From contig JALMGJ010000004.1 of assembly GCA_023362775.1 (NCBI GenBank), forward strand, positions 55,221,298 to 55,285,297: a stretch of DNA of 64,000 nucleotides, read 5' to 3'. Under the pieces are notes generated by a model that was not told the DNA's origin, ran no database searches, and was given only the letters and a program-made list of their open reading frames with translations. The translations under genes and the position numbers were made by a program. Positions 13,450-26,218 of the stretch are shown in pieces. The stretch comes from Charina bottae (Eukaryota; Chordata; Lepidosauria; Squamata; Charinaidae). Each line of letters opens with the position of its first letter. Within the stretch, counting starts at the first letter, position 1.

Positions 13450-14520
13450 TGTATTTTCCTTCTAATAATGCTGATGGCAACATGACATATCTAGCCAGTA
13501 TGAAACTCTGCTCTGGGTACAGGATGTTAATGTGATAGGAAGCCACCAAAAGGGATTTGCTAAATAAGCAGAACAATTCAATTTTGGGCCGGAATGTAGA
13601 TCTTCCTGCAGACCTAAGTTAATGACCTGCTGTTTCACCTTCAACTGTGCTTTCTCAAAGCCTGTTGAGCTGAAAAATTGAATACAGAGGCCACAAAATA
13701 TTAAATTCAAGTTTATTCCCTTTTACCATGAAAATATAAAATTATCTCAGTGGATCACAGAATCAATGTTTTAGATGGCAAAACCACATGAAAGCTTCAA
13801 TAGATATCAAGCCTGACTCCAACCTTGATAGGGAGTTGGATATACAGCAGGATACACCTAAAATAGCCCTTAACAATTTTACATGAACAATTTTAAAAGA
13901 AAACTCAGTACAACATTTACAGACTTAGTATTCATCAGACAGCTCATCACCATTGCTCTGTAGATACAGTATGAATAGCTGCCACAACATGCTTATTACC
14001 ACTGTAACTTATAAATTTTTCCTTATAGTAGGGTCTATGAGCCCCAAAATATCTTCTCAAACCTGGTTGGGATATGGAGAGAATGGCTGCATCATCTGCA
14101 TAAAGTAGAACCAAAACCAATCTAGGTCTTGAAAAGGCTTGCGCTAATAAATTTATAAATTGGTGAAAATAATAGATGGCAGAATGCAGTCCAATTTCTT
14201 CCAAAAAGTTATGGGGTGGCAACTAGAAAGCATTTTTGAGGGCCACACAGATTTGTGCTGTATTTTCATTAAGTTTCATAATTAGCACAAGGAGAAATCA
14301 GTTAATGTAAGAGGAGAGCAATTTTTCCCATACTTTGTTTCTGGGAATTGGATGTTGGCCTTCATATCTATCATAACATTTCCCTGAAGATGGGTGGTGT
14401 ATTCCTCAGCTAAGTGTTGGAGGACTGAACAATGATCTAATAGATTTACCTTATCTAAAACCAGATTGTTCTCTGCCAAGATGTTATCTTGCAGCATCTA
14501 GTCCACCAATTTAATATAAA
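13450..14520 (-). mobile_element. Decayed non-LTR retrotransposon RT fragment, R4- or Vingi-like
   Basis: Minus-strand frames contain RT pieces in order: LDHCSVLQHLAEEYTTHL (about 14440), NTAQICVALKNAF, then LLYADDAAILSISQPGLRRY (about 14085), an RT catalytic box. Further downstream is a weakly similar C-terminal stretch (13710-13462). Stops and frameshifts separate them. The YADDA(V/A)ILS pattern is unlike the CR1, L1, L2 and Bov-B copies here. Clade assignment is tentative. Confidence 0.6.
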
Positions 14521-14589
14521 GTAGTCTGGCATACAGTACAGCTTACTTATGATACTCAGCAGGCTGTTTGGGCAGTATTCTGATGGATT

Positions 14590-15430
14590 ATTTTTGTCAC
14601 TTTTTTAAAATAGCAGGATAGTAATAGATTTTCTAAAGTCTATTGTTATTTGAAATATTAAGTCAATAAATATAAATAATTTAGCCAGTATTGGGGCCCA
14701 CACCAGGACAACAAATAACTGGTCTAAACTTTCTCTGTGATAGTCTTCAGGGAGATGACAACTGCCATTATGTTTCTCCTTAGCCATCTTTTCTCAAGCT
14801 AAACGTACCCAGTTTCTTCAGTTTTTTCTTATAAAGCTGAATGTCCTCACTGCTCTTCCCTATATGATCTAGTTCTTTGAATTTTTCTTTTTTCTAAAAA
14901 AAGTGTGCCCAGAACTGGATAAAGTATGCTAAATGGGGTCTAACCAGTGCAGAATGTAATAGTATTGTATCATACAATTTGGAATAGATAAATAGATGCA
15001 ATTTCAAATTGTATTTCAGTTTTTAGCAACTATATCACAATGCAGATTCATATTCAGCTTGTGATCTACTAGAAGCCCAAGATCCTTTTTATGGACACTG
15101 CTATGAAACCAGCTTTAGTCCATCCTACATCTAGGTAATAGTTTTATTTCCCTCAGTGAAGAACTTTGCATTTGTCTCTATTACATTTCATTCTATTTTT
15201 TCCACTCTACTTCAATCTAAGAAGATAATTTCAAACTTTGTTTCTATTTTCTAGAGTATTTGTTATCCTGGCCAACTTTGTGTCATTTGATAAGCATTCC
15301 CCTACCAAGTCATTAATAAAAATGTTGAAGAGCACTTGGATCAGGACAAAACTATGTAACATATAACTGATACCTCTCATTTTGATGATGAACCAGTGAT
15401 ACTTTTTGAATGTAGTTTCCAAGCCAATTG
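14590..15430 (-). mobile_element. CR1 LINE fragment, decayed
   Basis: The minus-strand frame near 15350-15240 reads VLFNIFINDLVGECLSNDTK and continues LARITNTLENRNKV, the CR1 RT region following the GVPQGS box, with the FADD site lost to deletion. Leftward comes CR1-type sequence including a TGTGCCCAGAACTGGA segment near 14906. Older and less complete than the L2 copies. Confidence 0.7.
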
Positions 15431-15663
15431 TGGGTCCATATAATAGTCAAATCATTCAGCTAAGACTTAACTACATTGCTAAACAGAGTATAGTGGAGTA
15501 TTTGCTCAAATACGTTGCTCAAGTTAAACTAGGTTATGTTCATAAATTCTCCAAATATAAGTTTATATTTAATATAAATCGGCTACTGCTGAAAAGCAGT
15601 ATAAAACCTTACTACAAAGATGAGAAACATATAATAGGTAGCAGATGCACATCTGATAAAGTA

Positions 15664-15966
15664 AAGTAAAGGTTCCCCCCGCACATTTGTGCAGTCGTGT
15701 CCAACTCTAGGGGCCGGTGCTCATCTCCGTTTGTTAGCCGAAGAGCCAGCGTTGTCCGAAGACACTTCCACGGTCATGTGGCCGGCATGACGCACGCGGA
15801 ACGCTGTTACCTACCCACCGAAGTGGTACCTATTCATCTACTTGCATTTGCATGCTTTCGAATTGCTAGGTTGGCAAGAGCTGGGGCTAGTGCGGGAGCT
15901 CACTCCGTCACGTTGGAACCTCCGAACTTGCGATCTTCCGATCAACAAGCCAGGCGTCTTACCCGC
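15664..15966 (-). mobile_element. Sauria-type SINE, copy B, 5' end trimmed
   Basis: Same structure and orientation as copy A, with the Bov-B-like tail at the left. The tRNA-like head at the right stops at ACCCGCTGA, so the start of the A box is lost. A short CTGATA occurs at both junctions and may be the target duplication. Confidence 0.88.
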
Positions 15967-16149
15967 TGATATATCCCAGCCTATTTAATGAAGGAATCAA
16001 ACTGAATTTCCATCTTCCATACTAATATACCCTTCCCTTAATTTAACCATGGTTAAGAACAGAAGATTGTTGTTATCAGTGGTGAGCAAAATGCCTTTTA
16101 ACTATGAATTCAAATCAGGGTCGATTATCACTTTGGGGTAAGAGATTGC

Positions 16150-16152
16150 ACA

Positions 16153-16182
<30 letters not shown>
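16150..16182. repeat. (CATA)n microsatellite
   Basis: About eight tetranucleotide units in intron 2. Confidence 0.9.
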
Positions 16183-16183
<1 letters not shown>

Positions 16184-16749
16184 TCTCCAAACAAACCCAA
16201 AGAAGAGAGAAATCACAGCTGTTCTTATATCTACAAAAATGGTCACTACCTTAGATGGCTTTAATTCACATATCAACTATCAGCTATTACAATTAAGTGG
16301 AGTTTTCACATTCAGAAACGGCTGCCATCATAATCTGTAGGCTTACTAGAAATGTCTTGTTGATCACTGAGGAAAAGACACTATACCAACCAAAAATTGG
16401 GTATAATTCAAGAAAGAATTGCTAAGTTTATATTGTTATGTTGATATATTGGAGAACTGGGAATGCAGTGGGTATTAGCACTGTCAGGAAGATACTAAGC
16501 TCAATACATAAATCTATAAGGATTTTCAAGGTGAGAAAATACGGAAAAATAAAACAGTGCAGACTTTATTTAATATTTGCAAGATGAAGCATACTAAAAA
16601 GAGAGAATTTTAGCAACAGTCACGTATTGATTAAAGGTTAGTTACAGCACTTAGAAGCTGTACTGCATTTTTTTAAAAATCAGATGTCTTATGGAGGTGT
16701 GCAAAACATTTTCAGATTGAAACATTCAAACCTCACCGGAAGTATTCTG

Positions 16750-16975
16750 AGATTAGAACAGACTGTTACAATTCCCCCTTTTAAATGTTTTATTATATAT
16801 TTTTAGTTATATTAATCCTATTTTTATTATTATTTTATTAGAATTTTTCAATACAATAATATATAAAGTTAAAAAATAGAAAATATAGAAAAGAAAAAGG
16901 AAAATGAAATGAAAAAAAAGAAAACATATTAATCCCTTTTTAATATAGTAAAATAATTTTAATCTTATTAAAAGC
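16750..16975 (-). mobile_element. Possible L1 3' end remnant
   Basis: AT-rich stretch whose minus strand has an AATAAAA-rich end and a pyrimidine-rich block resembling the L1 3' UTR at 47.9-48.1 kb. No coding part remains. Weak call. Confidence 0.35.
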
Positions 16976-17460
16976 AACCTTTCACTGGTTTACCATGCCA
17001 AAATGCTGAAGTTCGACATTCTAAGAGATTGCATACATGTTAATTTCATCAACTACTACTGCTCTGGCTAAAGCAGGACATGTATTAAAAATACATTAAT
17101 CTATTTAGATTAAACCTTCTAACAGTAAAACATGTAGAGAAGTATATTATTTTCTGCTTATCACGTTAACAATACTTTTAGAGGCCTCTCAATCAGTGTC
17201 CTACTATTGTTACACTTGGTATAAAAACGTGGAACAATTATATAAAGTTTTACCATCATGCTCAGTATATCAGTGTATTTGTCTTATATTATTAAGAACT
17301 GAGCTAATCAAGATTTAAAACTCAATTTTACTAAAATTCTGCACAAGAATTATTACCCAAATAATTTACATAAGAAACCTTATTTTTAAGCCTTAGAAGT
17401 CACTCCCAGTAACAGATTAAAATTATCCAAATAATGTGTAAATCTTCATATTCTACTTAC

Positions 17461-17517
17461 TGATTGTGGATTTAGTTCTTCTTCTCCCATAGGCTCATCT
17501 ATAATTTGTTGGCCATT
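17461..17517 (-). CDS. RPS6KA3: RPS6KA3 coding exon 2 (19 codons)
   Basis: Nineteen codons reading NGQQIIDEPMGEEELNPQS, bounded by a CAG acceptor (17520-17518) and a GTAAGT donor (17460-17455). Phase 0 at both ends. The sequence matches the known RSK2 exon 2 apart from conservative changes (M to I, I to L, T to S from memory of the mammalian protein). It is an acidic, disordered part of the N-terminal extension. The exon is only 57 nt and is flanked by unrelated AT-rich intron. Confidence 0.95.
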
Positions 17518-18169
17518 CTGCAAAAATCATAATTTAAAAAAGAGTTATTGGAGGAACTTTTTTATTAGAGCAACTGAAGTATTGTATAAATAATTACATT
17601 AACCTTTCCAAGGTTTAACCAAAACCAATTTTGTTTTAGAATTAAAAAATATAAAAGATAGTTACAACAACTGTCTTGCAGGACAATAATTTAAAAAAAA
17701 AATAGTAAAAGTAGTTTTAGAGAAGCTAGGCAATTGCAAGTCTCGCTTCCTCCCAATGGTTTGAAATACTAGTAGCTCAAGTACTGTAAGATGCGAACAT
17801 CTGCAAACACCAAAAAAGGACAGTAATACATGTTTAAGAATAATCCTCTGAACAGAGAATGGCAGATTAACATGTAATATAAATAAATTAAAAAGAAAAG
17901 TTGTATTAGTGTACAATAAGGGAAAACAAGGTTATAGCTTTACAATGTTAGTTCCCTTGAGAAATTAAAACCTGTTCCCTAAAGTAAAGAATGGTTAATC
18001 AACTAGGCAGCAATTATTTAAAAAAATATTTTTAAAAGCAGTCCTTATAAAATGCTTCAAACATTATGGAAAGCTTCAAATAATAGATGCTACAACACAT
18101 GTATACAGCATCTAGGGAAAAAATGAATATACTTTATTCTGGAACAATTATTTTTACCAATATTCAAAT

Positions 18170-19700
18170 TGTAGTAATTTTTTTGTCAATCAGATACCTA
18201 GATAAAACTAGATAAAGAGAACCCAGTTAAACTAATGAGTCCAAAACATTATACATGTTCATTTCTTTATTGAGGAAAATAATCCAAAGCTACATATTTG
18301 TGTGTGGCAAAAATATGTGAACTTCTAGGATTAGCAGTTCATTTGAAGGGGAAATTAGAGCCAGGGTTTTACCCAATGGGATGATAATTAGGTGTGTGTG
18401 TGGGAGGTCCTGCCTTATTTAAAGAACAGAATTCTGGGTATTTACTATCAAAGTCTAATCTTCACAACTTAGTTATGTGGAAGTGTGTCATGGCTCAAAC
18501 AAAGGAGATTTCTGAGGACCTCCGAAAATCAGTTGTTGATGTTCACCAGGCTGGAAAAAGTTACAAATTTATTCCGAAGAGTTTGGACTCCATCAGTCCA
18601 CTGTCAGGCGGATCATGTACAAATGGAGACAATTCAACACCATTGTTTCCCTCCCCAGGAGTGGTCGACCAATCAAGATCACACCAAGAGCAAGGTGTGT
18701 AATACTCCTGAACCTCAGGTAATGCCTAAGGAACTAAAGGCCTCTCTTGCATTGACGAATTTTAGTGCTCATGAGATCACCATTAGGAGAACACTGAACA
18801 ACAATGGTGTGCATGGCAGGGTTGCAAAGAGAAAGGCAGTACTCCCCAAAAAGAACATTGCTGCCGTCTACAGTTTACGAAAGACCACATGGATAAGCCA
18901 GAAAGCTATTGGAAGAATGCTCTGTGGATGGATATCAAAATAGAACTTTTTGGCTTGAATGAAAAGCATTATGTTTGGTGAAAGGCAAACACAGCATTTC
19001 AGCATAAGAACCTTATCCCATCTGTGAAACATGGTGGTGGCAGTATCATGGTTTGGGCCTGCTTTGCTGCCTCTGGACCAGGACGGATTGCCATCGTTAA
19101 TGGAACCATGAATTCCGAACTGTACCAGCAAATTCTACAGGAAAATGTCAGAGTATCTGTCCATGAAAGTGGGTCACACAGCAAGACAATGTCTCAAAAC
19201 ACAAAAGTCATACTACCAAAGAATGGTTAAAGTAGAATAAAGTTAATGTTTTGGAATGACCAAGTCAAAGTCCTGATCTTAATCCTATAGAAATGTTGTG
19301 GAAAGACCTGAAGGCAGATAGTTCATGTGAGGAAGCCCACCAAGATCCTTGAGTTAAAGCTGTTCTGTAAGGAGAAATGGGCTAAAATTCCTCCAAGCCA
19401 ATGTGCAGGACTAATCAACAGTTATCAGAAATGTTTAGTTGCAGTTATTGCTGCCCATGGGGAACACACCAGTTACTGAAAGCAAAGGTTCACATATTTT
19501 GCCACACAAATATGTAGCTTGTATCACTTTCCTCAATAAATAAATGAACAAGTATAATGTTTTGGACTCATTTGTCTGTCTTCTCTTTATCTACTTGTAG
19601 GACTTGTGTGGAGACAGGTCATGTTTTAGGTCATATATATGCAGAAATATCGAAAGTTCAAAAAGGTTCACAAATTTTTAAACACCACTGTAAATCATTC
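18170..19700 (+). mobile_element. Tc1-like DNA transposon, third family, degraded
   Basis: Inverted repeats surround a broken transposase. The left part (about 18230-18330, with CCAAAACATTATAC and ACATATTTGTGTGTGGCAAA) pairs with the right part (about 19478-19575). The right end runs to CACTGTA at 19697; the outermost left end is diverged or lost. The element lies in RPS6KA3 intron 1. Confidence 0.85.
18490..19480 (+). pseudogene. Tc1 transposase remnant
   Basis: Starts MAQTKEISEDLRKSVVDVHQ with the N-terminal HTH region, then shifts frame. Later pieces are MKHGGGSIMVWACFAASGPG (19024 on) and [14 protein letters not shown] (about 19272), which holds the third acidic residue. Several stops and indels make it non-functional. 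Confidence 0.88.
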
Positions 19701-20036
19701 AGGAGTCTGATCTACCCACTATGATGTAGTTATAGGCACCCTAAAATTACTAAGAGCGTTTCCTATGAATGGCCAGTATTCAGAAGTTAAGAACTTCAAC
19801 AAACTCGACTACCTGATAGAAGCACAGAAATATGAATATTCTGCTGTACAAAACTTGAAAAAACCCAGTGAGTGTACATATTTCAGAGTCCTTATTCTAG
19901 ACTTGCAAAGAAATCCATGAATCAACAAGGATATACAGCAAGAAAGCCCTGCTTGTGGTATACAGAAGAATGGGTACAATGCATGGCAAAGAAATCATGG
20001 CAAAGTGAATCAAAATGTTGCCACCTGCCAGAAGAA

Positions 20037-20450
20037 TTAGTTTGGTTTGCACCTTGTTGTGAAGCCTCTGTATTTACATACATAAAGCCGTCTCTTGACT
20101 GTAGATGTTGACAATGACATGCCTACCTCCTCAAGAGCGTTCTTGATCTGGCTAAATGTTGTGAAAGGGTTCCTCTTCACCATGAGCAGAATTCTGCGGT
20201 CATCCACTTTAGTTGTCTTCCGTGGTCTTCCAGGCCTTTTGCTGTTGCTGAGCTTGCCAGTTAATTCCTTCTTTTTCAGCGTGTTCCTAACTGTTGTATT
20301 GGCCACTCCCAATGTTTTTGGCTATCTCTCTGATGGGTTTATTTTGTTTCTTCAGCCTAATGATGGCCTCCTTCACTCGCATGGACACCTCTTTGGACCT
20401 CATGTTGGGAGTTCCAGTGAACAGCTACCAAATGCAATGTAACACTCAGA
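20037..20450 (-). mobile_element. Tc1-like transposase N-terminal fragment
   Basis: The minus-strand frame 20312-20037 encodes GVANTTVRNTLKKKELTGKL and then GRPRKTT with a following R..V.RNP stretch, the two HTH parts and GRPR linker of Tc1 transposases. Upstream frames near 20400 encode MRSKEVSMRVKEAII-like sequence. The catalytic core is absent, so this is a partial copy. Confidence 0.8.
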
Positions 20451-20774
20451 ACTACCTCCAGGCCTTTTATCTGCTTGATTGGTCATGGGGTACCCAGGAA
20501 ACAGGCCACAACTGGCCATGCAGCTGCTTGTCATCCATTTGTTCCGTTACTTATGAGCCACCAACGATGGGTGTGTGTGAATGCCACTGGCTGTACTTCC
20601 TGAATGGTTAGTGCCCCACTTTTGTCAAACCCCTTGAATTACAGCTGAAAGTCCTGACTTCGCTCCCAGCTGGGTGTGTTTCCTTTCAACTTCAATGTGG
20701 TGGTGTACAGAGGCCAACTGCCAAAAGAGTTATCCTTGTTCCAATATTTCTCATCCTGACTGTAATTCTGATCG

Positions 20775-21400
20775 ATTGATGATTTATGTGTCATCAAGCT
20801 GTTGTCAACTCTTAGCGACCACATAGATTTTCTTCATGATGATACGTCCATAACCTGGTCCTTCAGGTCTTCCAACGGTGCACTTATTGCCACTGAGTCT
20901 ATCCATCTTGCTGCTAGTCATCCTCTTCTCTTTCCTTCCACCTTTCACAGCATTAGAGCCTTCTCCAGAGAGCCAGGTCTTCAAATAATGTGTTCAAAGT
21001 AGGATAATTTGAGCCTGGTCATTTGTGCCGAGAGAGAATTCTGGGTTGATTTGTTTGATGATTCATTGATTTGTTTTCTTTGCTGTCCATGGTAGTCTCG
21101 GGGATCTCCTCCAACACTAGCATTCAAAAGTGTCAATACTTTTCCTATCCTGCTTCTTCAAAGTCCAACTTTTGCTTCCATAGAGTGTCACAGGGAATAC
21201 CATTGCTTGCATGATTCTGATCTTTGTAAGTATAGACACATCCCAGCATTTGAATATCTTTTTCAAGGCCTTCATGTCTGCTCTACCAAGTGCTAGTCTG
21301 CAGCGTATTTCTTGACTGCTTGTTCTTTTACTGCTGATGGTTGATCCTAAAAAGCAAAAGCTATCCACCACTTCAATATACAGCCAATAACTGTAGTTCC
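20775..21400 (-). mobile_element. RTE/Bov-B-like LINE 3' fragment, diverged
   Basis: The minus-strand frame ending at 21117 reads VDSFCFLGSTISSKRTSSQE, then RCRLALGRADMKALKKIFK and IMQAMVFPVTLYGSKSWTLK, matching the RTE RT C-terminal pattern seen at 8.7-9.3 kb but clearly more diverged. The 3' end at 20795-20830 has the Bov-B-like CAACTCTTAGCGACC. It is an older or different RTE lineage. Confidence 0.8.
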
Positions 21401-21530
21401 ACACTTTGATATACAGCAAATAACTGTAGTTCCAGTAATCATAAATTCTCATCTGATAGAAATAATTGCCTATGAAACCTACAGGGCCTTTTCCTCTCAT
21501 ATACAATGGTTTTTCAAGTACCAGGTTCAA

Positions 21531-22749
21531 AACATTTAGAAAAGCTCTGATCCTCAGACTTCCTGTTTACCATTATTCTACATTATACTGTCAGGTTTCT
21601 TCTACAATTTTTGATAGTTAATACAAATGTTACCATTATGATAGCTTTAAACTTTTGAAAATATATATAATTAAATTTCAAAATGCAGTGATATCTTTAT
21701 TAACAGCAGCCTACTTTTGTCCTTCAATCTGCAATATAGCCATGTATTCGTGTACCTTTTTCTTCTTGCTTACAACTCATTTTAATATTATGGAACCCAT
21801 GCATTTGGTATGAATCAATATCCCAGCATAAGGAAAAACAGGTTCAATTTCATGAGTATTTGCTGCCAAGAACTTTGGGATTAATCTCACTGAATCAAAT
21901 GAGATCAGTTACATTTAAGATTAGCATTACTTTAATTAGACAATCTCTTGACACGATGGGAAAAACATTTTTTAATGTTTTGCAGCACTTTTTTTTGAAG
22001 TAATAAAATATTTTTTTCAAGAGTTATTTTAAATGAAATAATATCCATACAAAGGATGTGACTGTATGTGTAAAAGCTCTTAAAATTGTACTGGGTCAGT
22101 AACGGGAAGTGCTCCTGCACCAAAGCCCAGTCCTTGAATATGATGCATGGAATTCACACATAAATTAAAAGATTAGATAGGCATTTCAAATATCTTGTCC
22201 AATCCCTACACAATGAAGTAAATCCACTCTTACACTGTCAAAGAAATGGTTTTCAATCTTTTGCTTAATAGTCTACTACCACTTTAGGCAGGCAGTTCCA
22301 CTGCCAAACAGTTCATATGACTCAGAAGTACTTCTTAAAGTTTAGTGTAAGTTCTGTTCCTTTCATGAAACATATCTGTTTGGGTTCCAGCCTCTAGAGC
22401 AACAACAAAATATTTCAAGATGACGATACATCACACTATAAATTCATATTAAGTTTAACTTTTATTAAAACTAAACATGCTGCATATAAGTATGTTATAT
22501 GAAAATGTCTTCAAATTAGCAAGTGAATGTGGTTTGGAAGACATTTATTCAACACATTAAGAGGTGAATCTTAGATGAAAGCAAAAATGTGTTTAGAGTC
22601 TATGTTGATAAAACTTCACTGATGGCCCATGTTGTTGCCAACACAAAATGTAGTCTTCTGGCATATAAGATATGGGTCTGCCCTATTTTGCATCCTTTTG
22701 GTCACAGGTTTAAGTTCACCTTAAACTTGTCTAAGCATATGTGGTGTTT
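21531..22749. other. Intron 1 stretch, no recognised element
   Basis: AT-rich non-coding sequence; nothing recognised. Confidence 0.5.
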
Positions 22750-22754
22750 CTAAA

Positions 22755-23165
22755 TCACATACTTGGGCTTCTGTCCTGACTTCGAGTGAAGGAACACACT
22801 GAGATTTGGTGTAAAGGCTCTAGTGTTTTATTGTTCTACTCTGCTAGACAGAATCCAGCTAAACTAAAATGAACTAGTGATGCTCAGAGAAAAGGCCCAA
22901 GAAACTAGGGCGGTGCCTTCTTTAGCCTCTTGGGAGGAAAGAAAAGCGATTCAGTACCGCGCATGCGTTTATCCCCCTGGAGGGAGCCCCCTCCTTCTTC
23001 ACCAGTTATCTCCCTGACAGCTTCTGAACTATATGCCTATAACTGCTTAGCATTCCAATTTTGCCAGTCCAATGCCAAAAGTAGTTCTGTGCACTGGGAA
23101 CGATGCAAGGAAAGAGAAAAAGAGAATGACCAGCAGCAAGGTGGATGGACTCAGTTACAGCCACA
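22755..23165 (-). mobile_element. Possible solo LTR fragment
   Basis: On the minus strand there is a GC-rich block (23000-22900), then AATAAA at about 22835 and a short C/T-rich end, the order of an LTR U3-R-U5. No flanking gag-pol sequence, primer site or clear target duplication was seen. Tentative. Confidence 0.35.
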
Positions 23166-23584
23166 ATAGGTGTACTGGTGAAAGTTCTGAAGGACCAGGT
23201 TGAGGACAGATTGTCCAGGGGAAAATCTATCTATGTGGTCGCTAAGAATCAACACTGATTTGATGGCATAAAATCAATCTCATAGCTGGAATAAAACCAG
23301 TGTCCATCCTCTATACATCATCCTAGAGGAGATTTGAGTGATTCTGAGTGATCAAACTTAATTTCAAAATACTTAATCACCAGATACATTTCTGAAAATT
23401 TGATTAAGATACACAGAAACTATGCCTATTATCTGAACTGAGAAATCTGAAATATTTATAAATACTACATAAAAATTTAATTCTGTGCTTCATCTTCATG
23501 ATTTCATCTGATTTTATTATTATTTTCTCAATTGTACCTTGCCCACCAGGTCCTTTTCTTTCTCCTTTTATTTAGTTACTGATA

Positions 23585-23920
23585 GGTAAAGGTAAAGGTT
23601 CCCCCCGCACATTTGTGCAGTCGTGTCCGACTCTAGGGGCCGGTGCTCATCTCCGTTTGTTAGCCGAAGAGCCAGCGTTGTCCGAAGACGCTTCCACGGT
23701 CATGTGGCTGGCATGATGCGCGTGGAACGCTGTTACCATCCCACCGAAGTGGTACCTATTCATCTACTTGCATTTGCATGCTTTCGAATTGCTAGGTTGG
23801 CAAGAGCTGGAGCTAGTGCGGGAGCTCACTCCGTCACGTGGGGCTAGGGATTCGAACCTCCGAACTTGCAATTTTCCGATCAACAAGCCTGGCGTCTTAC
23901 CCGCTGAGCCACCACGCCCC
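23585..23920 (-). mobile_element. Sauria-type SINE, copy C
   Basis: Full structure as in copy A. TAGTTACTG occurs on both sides (23573-23581 and 23925-23933) as a target duplication. Located in intron 1. Confidence 0.9.
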
Positions 23921-24304
23921 TTACTAGTTACTGTTACTGATACATTTATTTTAATAACTATTGTGAAAAAGTTGTCATAAACAAACATGGAGGAGTTGCA
24001 CTCTCCACAGTGAGATTTTTATATATAAATATTTAAAATGGTAATCATCATGTTGTAATCCATAGAGAAAAAAGAACTAAAACTAATGAGGCAACAGAAA
24101 ACAGTTTAATATAAAATTAAATGAAATATTATGAGTGAGAAACAGAATAGAAATAAATTAAAACCTAATTATATAAATTTAAATAAGGCAGATGCTCACA
24201 ATACTATTATTATAAAAAAAAAAGGAAGTGAGTTGTTTAAGCATCTAATCTAAAGCTTCTCCTCAGGATTACACTTCGATTTATCAAGCCAGACTATCTG
24301 TTTA

Positions 24305-24424
24305 TATTGTATTTTAATGGTGTTTTATTGTAAACTGCCCAGAGTCCCTCATTTGGGGGAGATGGGCGTTGATAAAAATTTAATAGATAAATAAATAAAC
24401 AAACAAACAAACAAACAAACAAAC
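24305..24424 (+). mobile_element. L2 LINE 3' terminus with (AAAT)/(AAAC) tail
   Basis: AACTGCCCAGAGTCCCTC then GGGGGAGATGGGCG is the L2 3'-end signature, followed directly by AAAT and AAAC tetranucleotide units (24386-24424). Only the last ~100 bp of the element is present. Confidence 0.85.
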
Positions 24425-25899
24425 TTACCCCAAACTCTATTTTGGATAAACTATTTTAAATAAAGAGCATAGACTGCTTTTTGAAACATATGAACTGTGA
24501 GAAAAATGTGGAAACAGATGATCACCAGTTCCTCCGCTGGTGTCTTCCTTACAGAGGAAACAGGATGTGCAGACTTTCCTTTTAAAAAAGAAGAAAAGAA
24601 AAATCTAGCCCTTGCTGCAAACTTCCTTCTCCCTTTTTAAGACTATGTGTGGAGGAAGTTAAGCATCTGGGCAAAATGAGAGGAAATGGAGGGAGGAACA
24701 TGTGAAAGTAACCAGACACCACCAAAGGGAACAAAAGCAGCAGGAGTCCTTCAACTGCATATTACCAAGGCTGACAATCTGGCAGCCCCACCCCCACCCC
24801 ATACTATTACCTCCAGGAAGACAAAATAAGGAAGATACGTTTACACTGTCTATAGTTCTGCTTTAGCAAATTCATATGTAACAACCACTGAAAAATGCAC
24901 ACAAAAAGCCATCTGTGGCAGTAAAGGTGGGAGCTAGCATTCCCCCCCCCAGGAAACTGCAACAACCACAAAGAGAAAAAGACATGCTTTCCCCACTATC
25001 TCTATAAAAGAGACACATTACAAATCCCTATAAACAAAATAGGGCCCTTTATCACATCATAGAAGATAGACTAATACTCACTGCTGTGGAAAACAGGGAA
25101 ATGTCAAATAATCAAAATGTATGTTGTTATTAGAAAATGAGCATGTGTGCATCTGAAGGCAGAGTGGAAACAAAAGCCACATAATCCAAATCATACTTTG
25201 TAACATAAAAGTGTTACCAGGTTTTTTTTGGCTTTTTGTTGTTGTTGCCATATTCCATTATTTAGAAGGAACAGCATTCTGTAGCCCTACACACAAAAAA
25301 GTGAGATGGGAAAACCAAACCATTCTCTACTTGTTTGCAAAGGAAAGCAATGGAAATCAGTGTAAAAGCATGATAGGGTAAACACTTCCAAAGGAACAAT
25401 GGTGTTAGTTTGCTGCAAGGAAGAAAAGCAAAGGTGTGCGCTATATTTTAAAGTAAAACCAATAAATGTAATACAGAACAAAGCTTTTGTGAAGTTCATT
25501 TCAGGCAACGCATAAAGTTTTATCCTAACAGTCCGCTGTACATGTACCCTAGGGTTATAGGAAGGGGGACTGTAAGCAAACAGGTAAGAACCCAACGACT
25601 AATTTTGTCAGTCAGTGAAATGGGGGAAGTAAAGATAGACAAAGCTGGTCACAAGCTAGACCCAAAAGTGAATATGAGGTGGTCGCCAAGCTTGATGTCA
25701 ACCAGCTTTGCTGGATAAATGGCTTCCATTATCCTCCACCACGCTGGTTGGAAGTAATAAGATTTGTAGCCCAACACACTTTGAGGGCACAGGATTAGGG
25801 GAGCCGGAGCCGAAGAGGCGAGGCAAGCAGGAAGCTTCCACGCTTCCGCCCAGCACATCAAAAAGAAATAAAATGAGGAAATGAGCGCGCCTGACTCTC
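24425..25899. other. Intron 1 near exon 1, no recognised element
   Basis: Mixed-composition non-coding DNA becoming more GC-rich toward exon 1. No repeat family recognised. Confidence 0.5.
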
Positions 25900-26079
25900 T
25901 CCAAGCCTCTCAATGAAAGAAGGGGAAGAGGCGGCAACGGGGCAGTGACGTTCCTCTACTGAGGAGGTGAGCGAGCTTTTCCTCCTTTTTCCCACCCTTC
26001 CTCCTGGGGGGCTGCAGGCGGGATTCCACGCGGCTGCCCAGCCGAGCCCCTCAGACTCGGGAGTGCCCAGCACACTTAC

Positions 26080-26157
26080 CTCGACGCTGCTACCGCTCTC
26101 GGCCGTACTCTCCACAGCCATTTTCTGCCAGGGGTCCACCAACTGTGCCAACGGCAT
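26080..26157 (-). CDS. RPS6KA3: RPS6KA3 coding exon 1 (start codon, 26 codons)
   Basis: The ATG is at 26157-26155 (minus strand) with A at -3, a good start context. The 26 codons begin MPLAQLVDPWQKMAVES and end at a GAG followed by a GTAAGT donor (26079-26074), so the intron is phase 0. In mammals the exon also ends after the codon before NGQQ, so the boundary is conserved. The residues after MAVES (TAESGSSVE here) differ from mammals, in a segment that is known to vary. The exon encodes the disordered N-terminal extension ahead of the kinase domain. It lies in CpG-rich sequence. Confidence 0.95.
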
Positions 26158-26218
26158 CTTTCTTTTTTAACTTCACGCTCCCGCCGCCGTTGCCTGCTGC
26201 CGCCCCTCAGGAACACCA

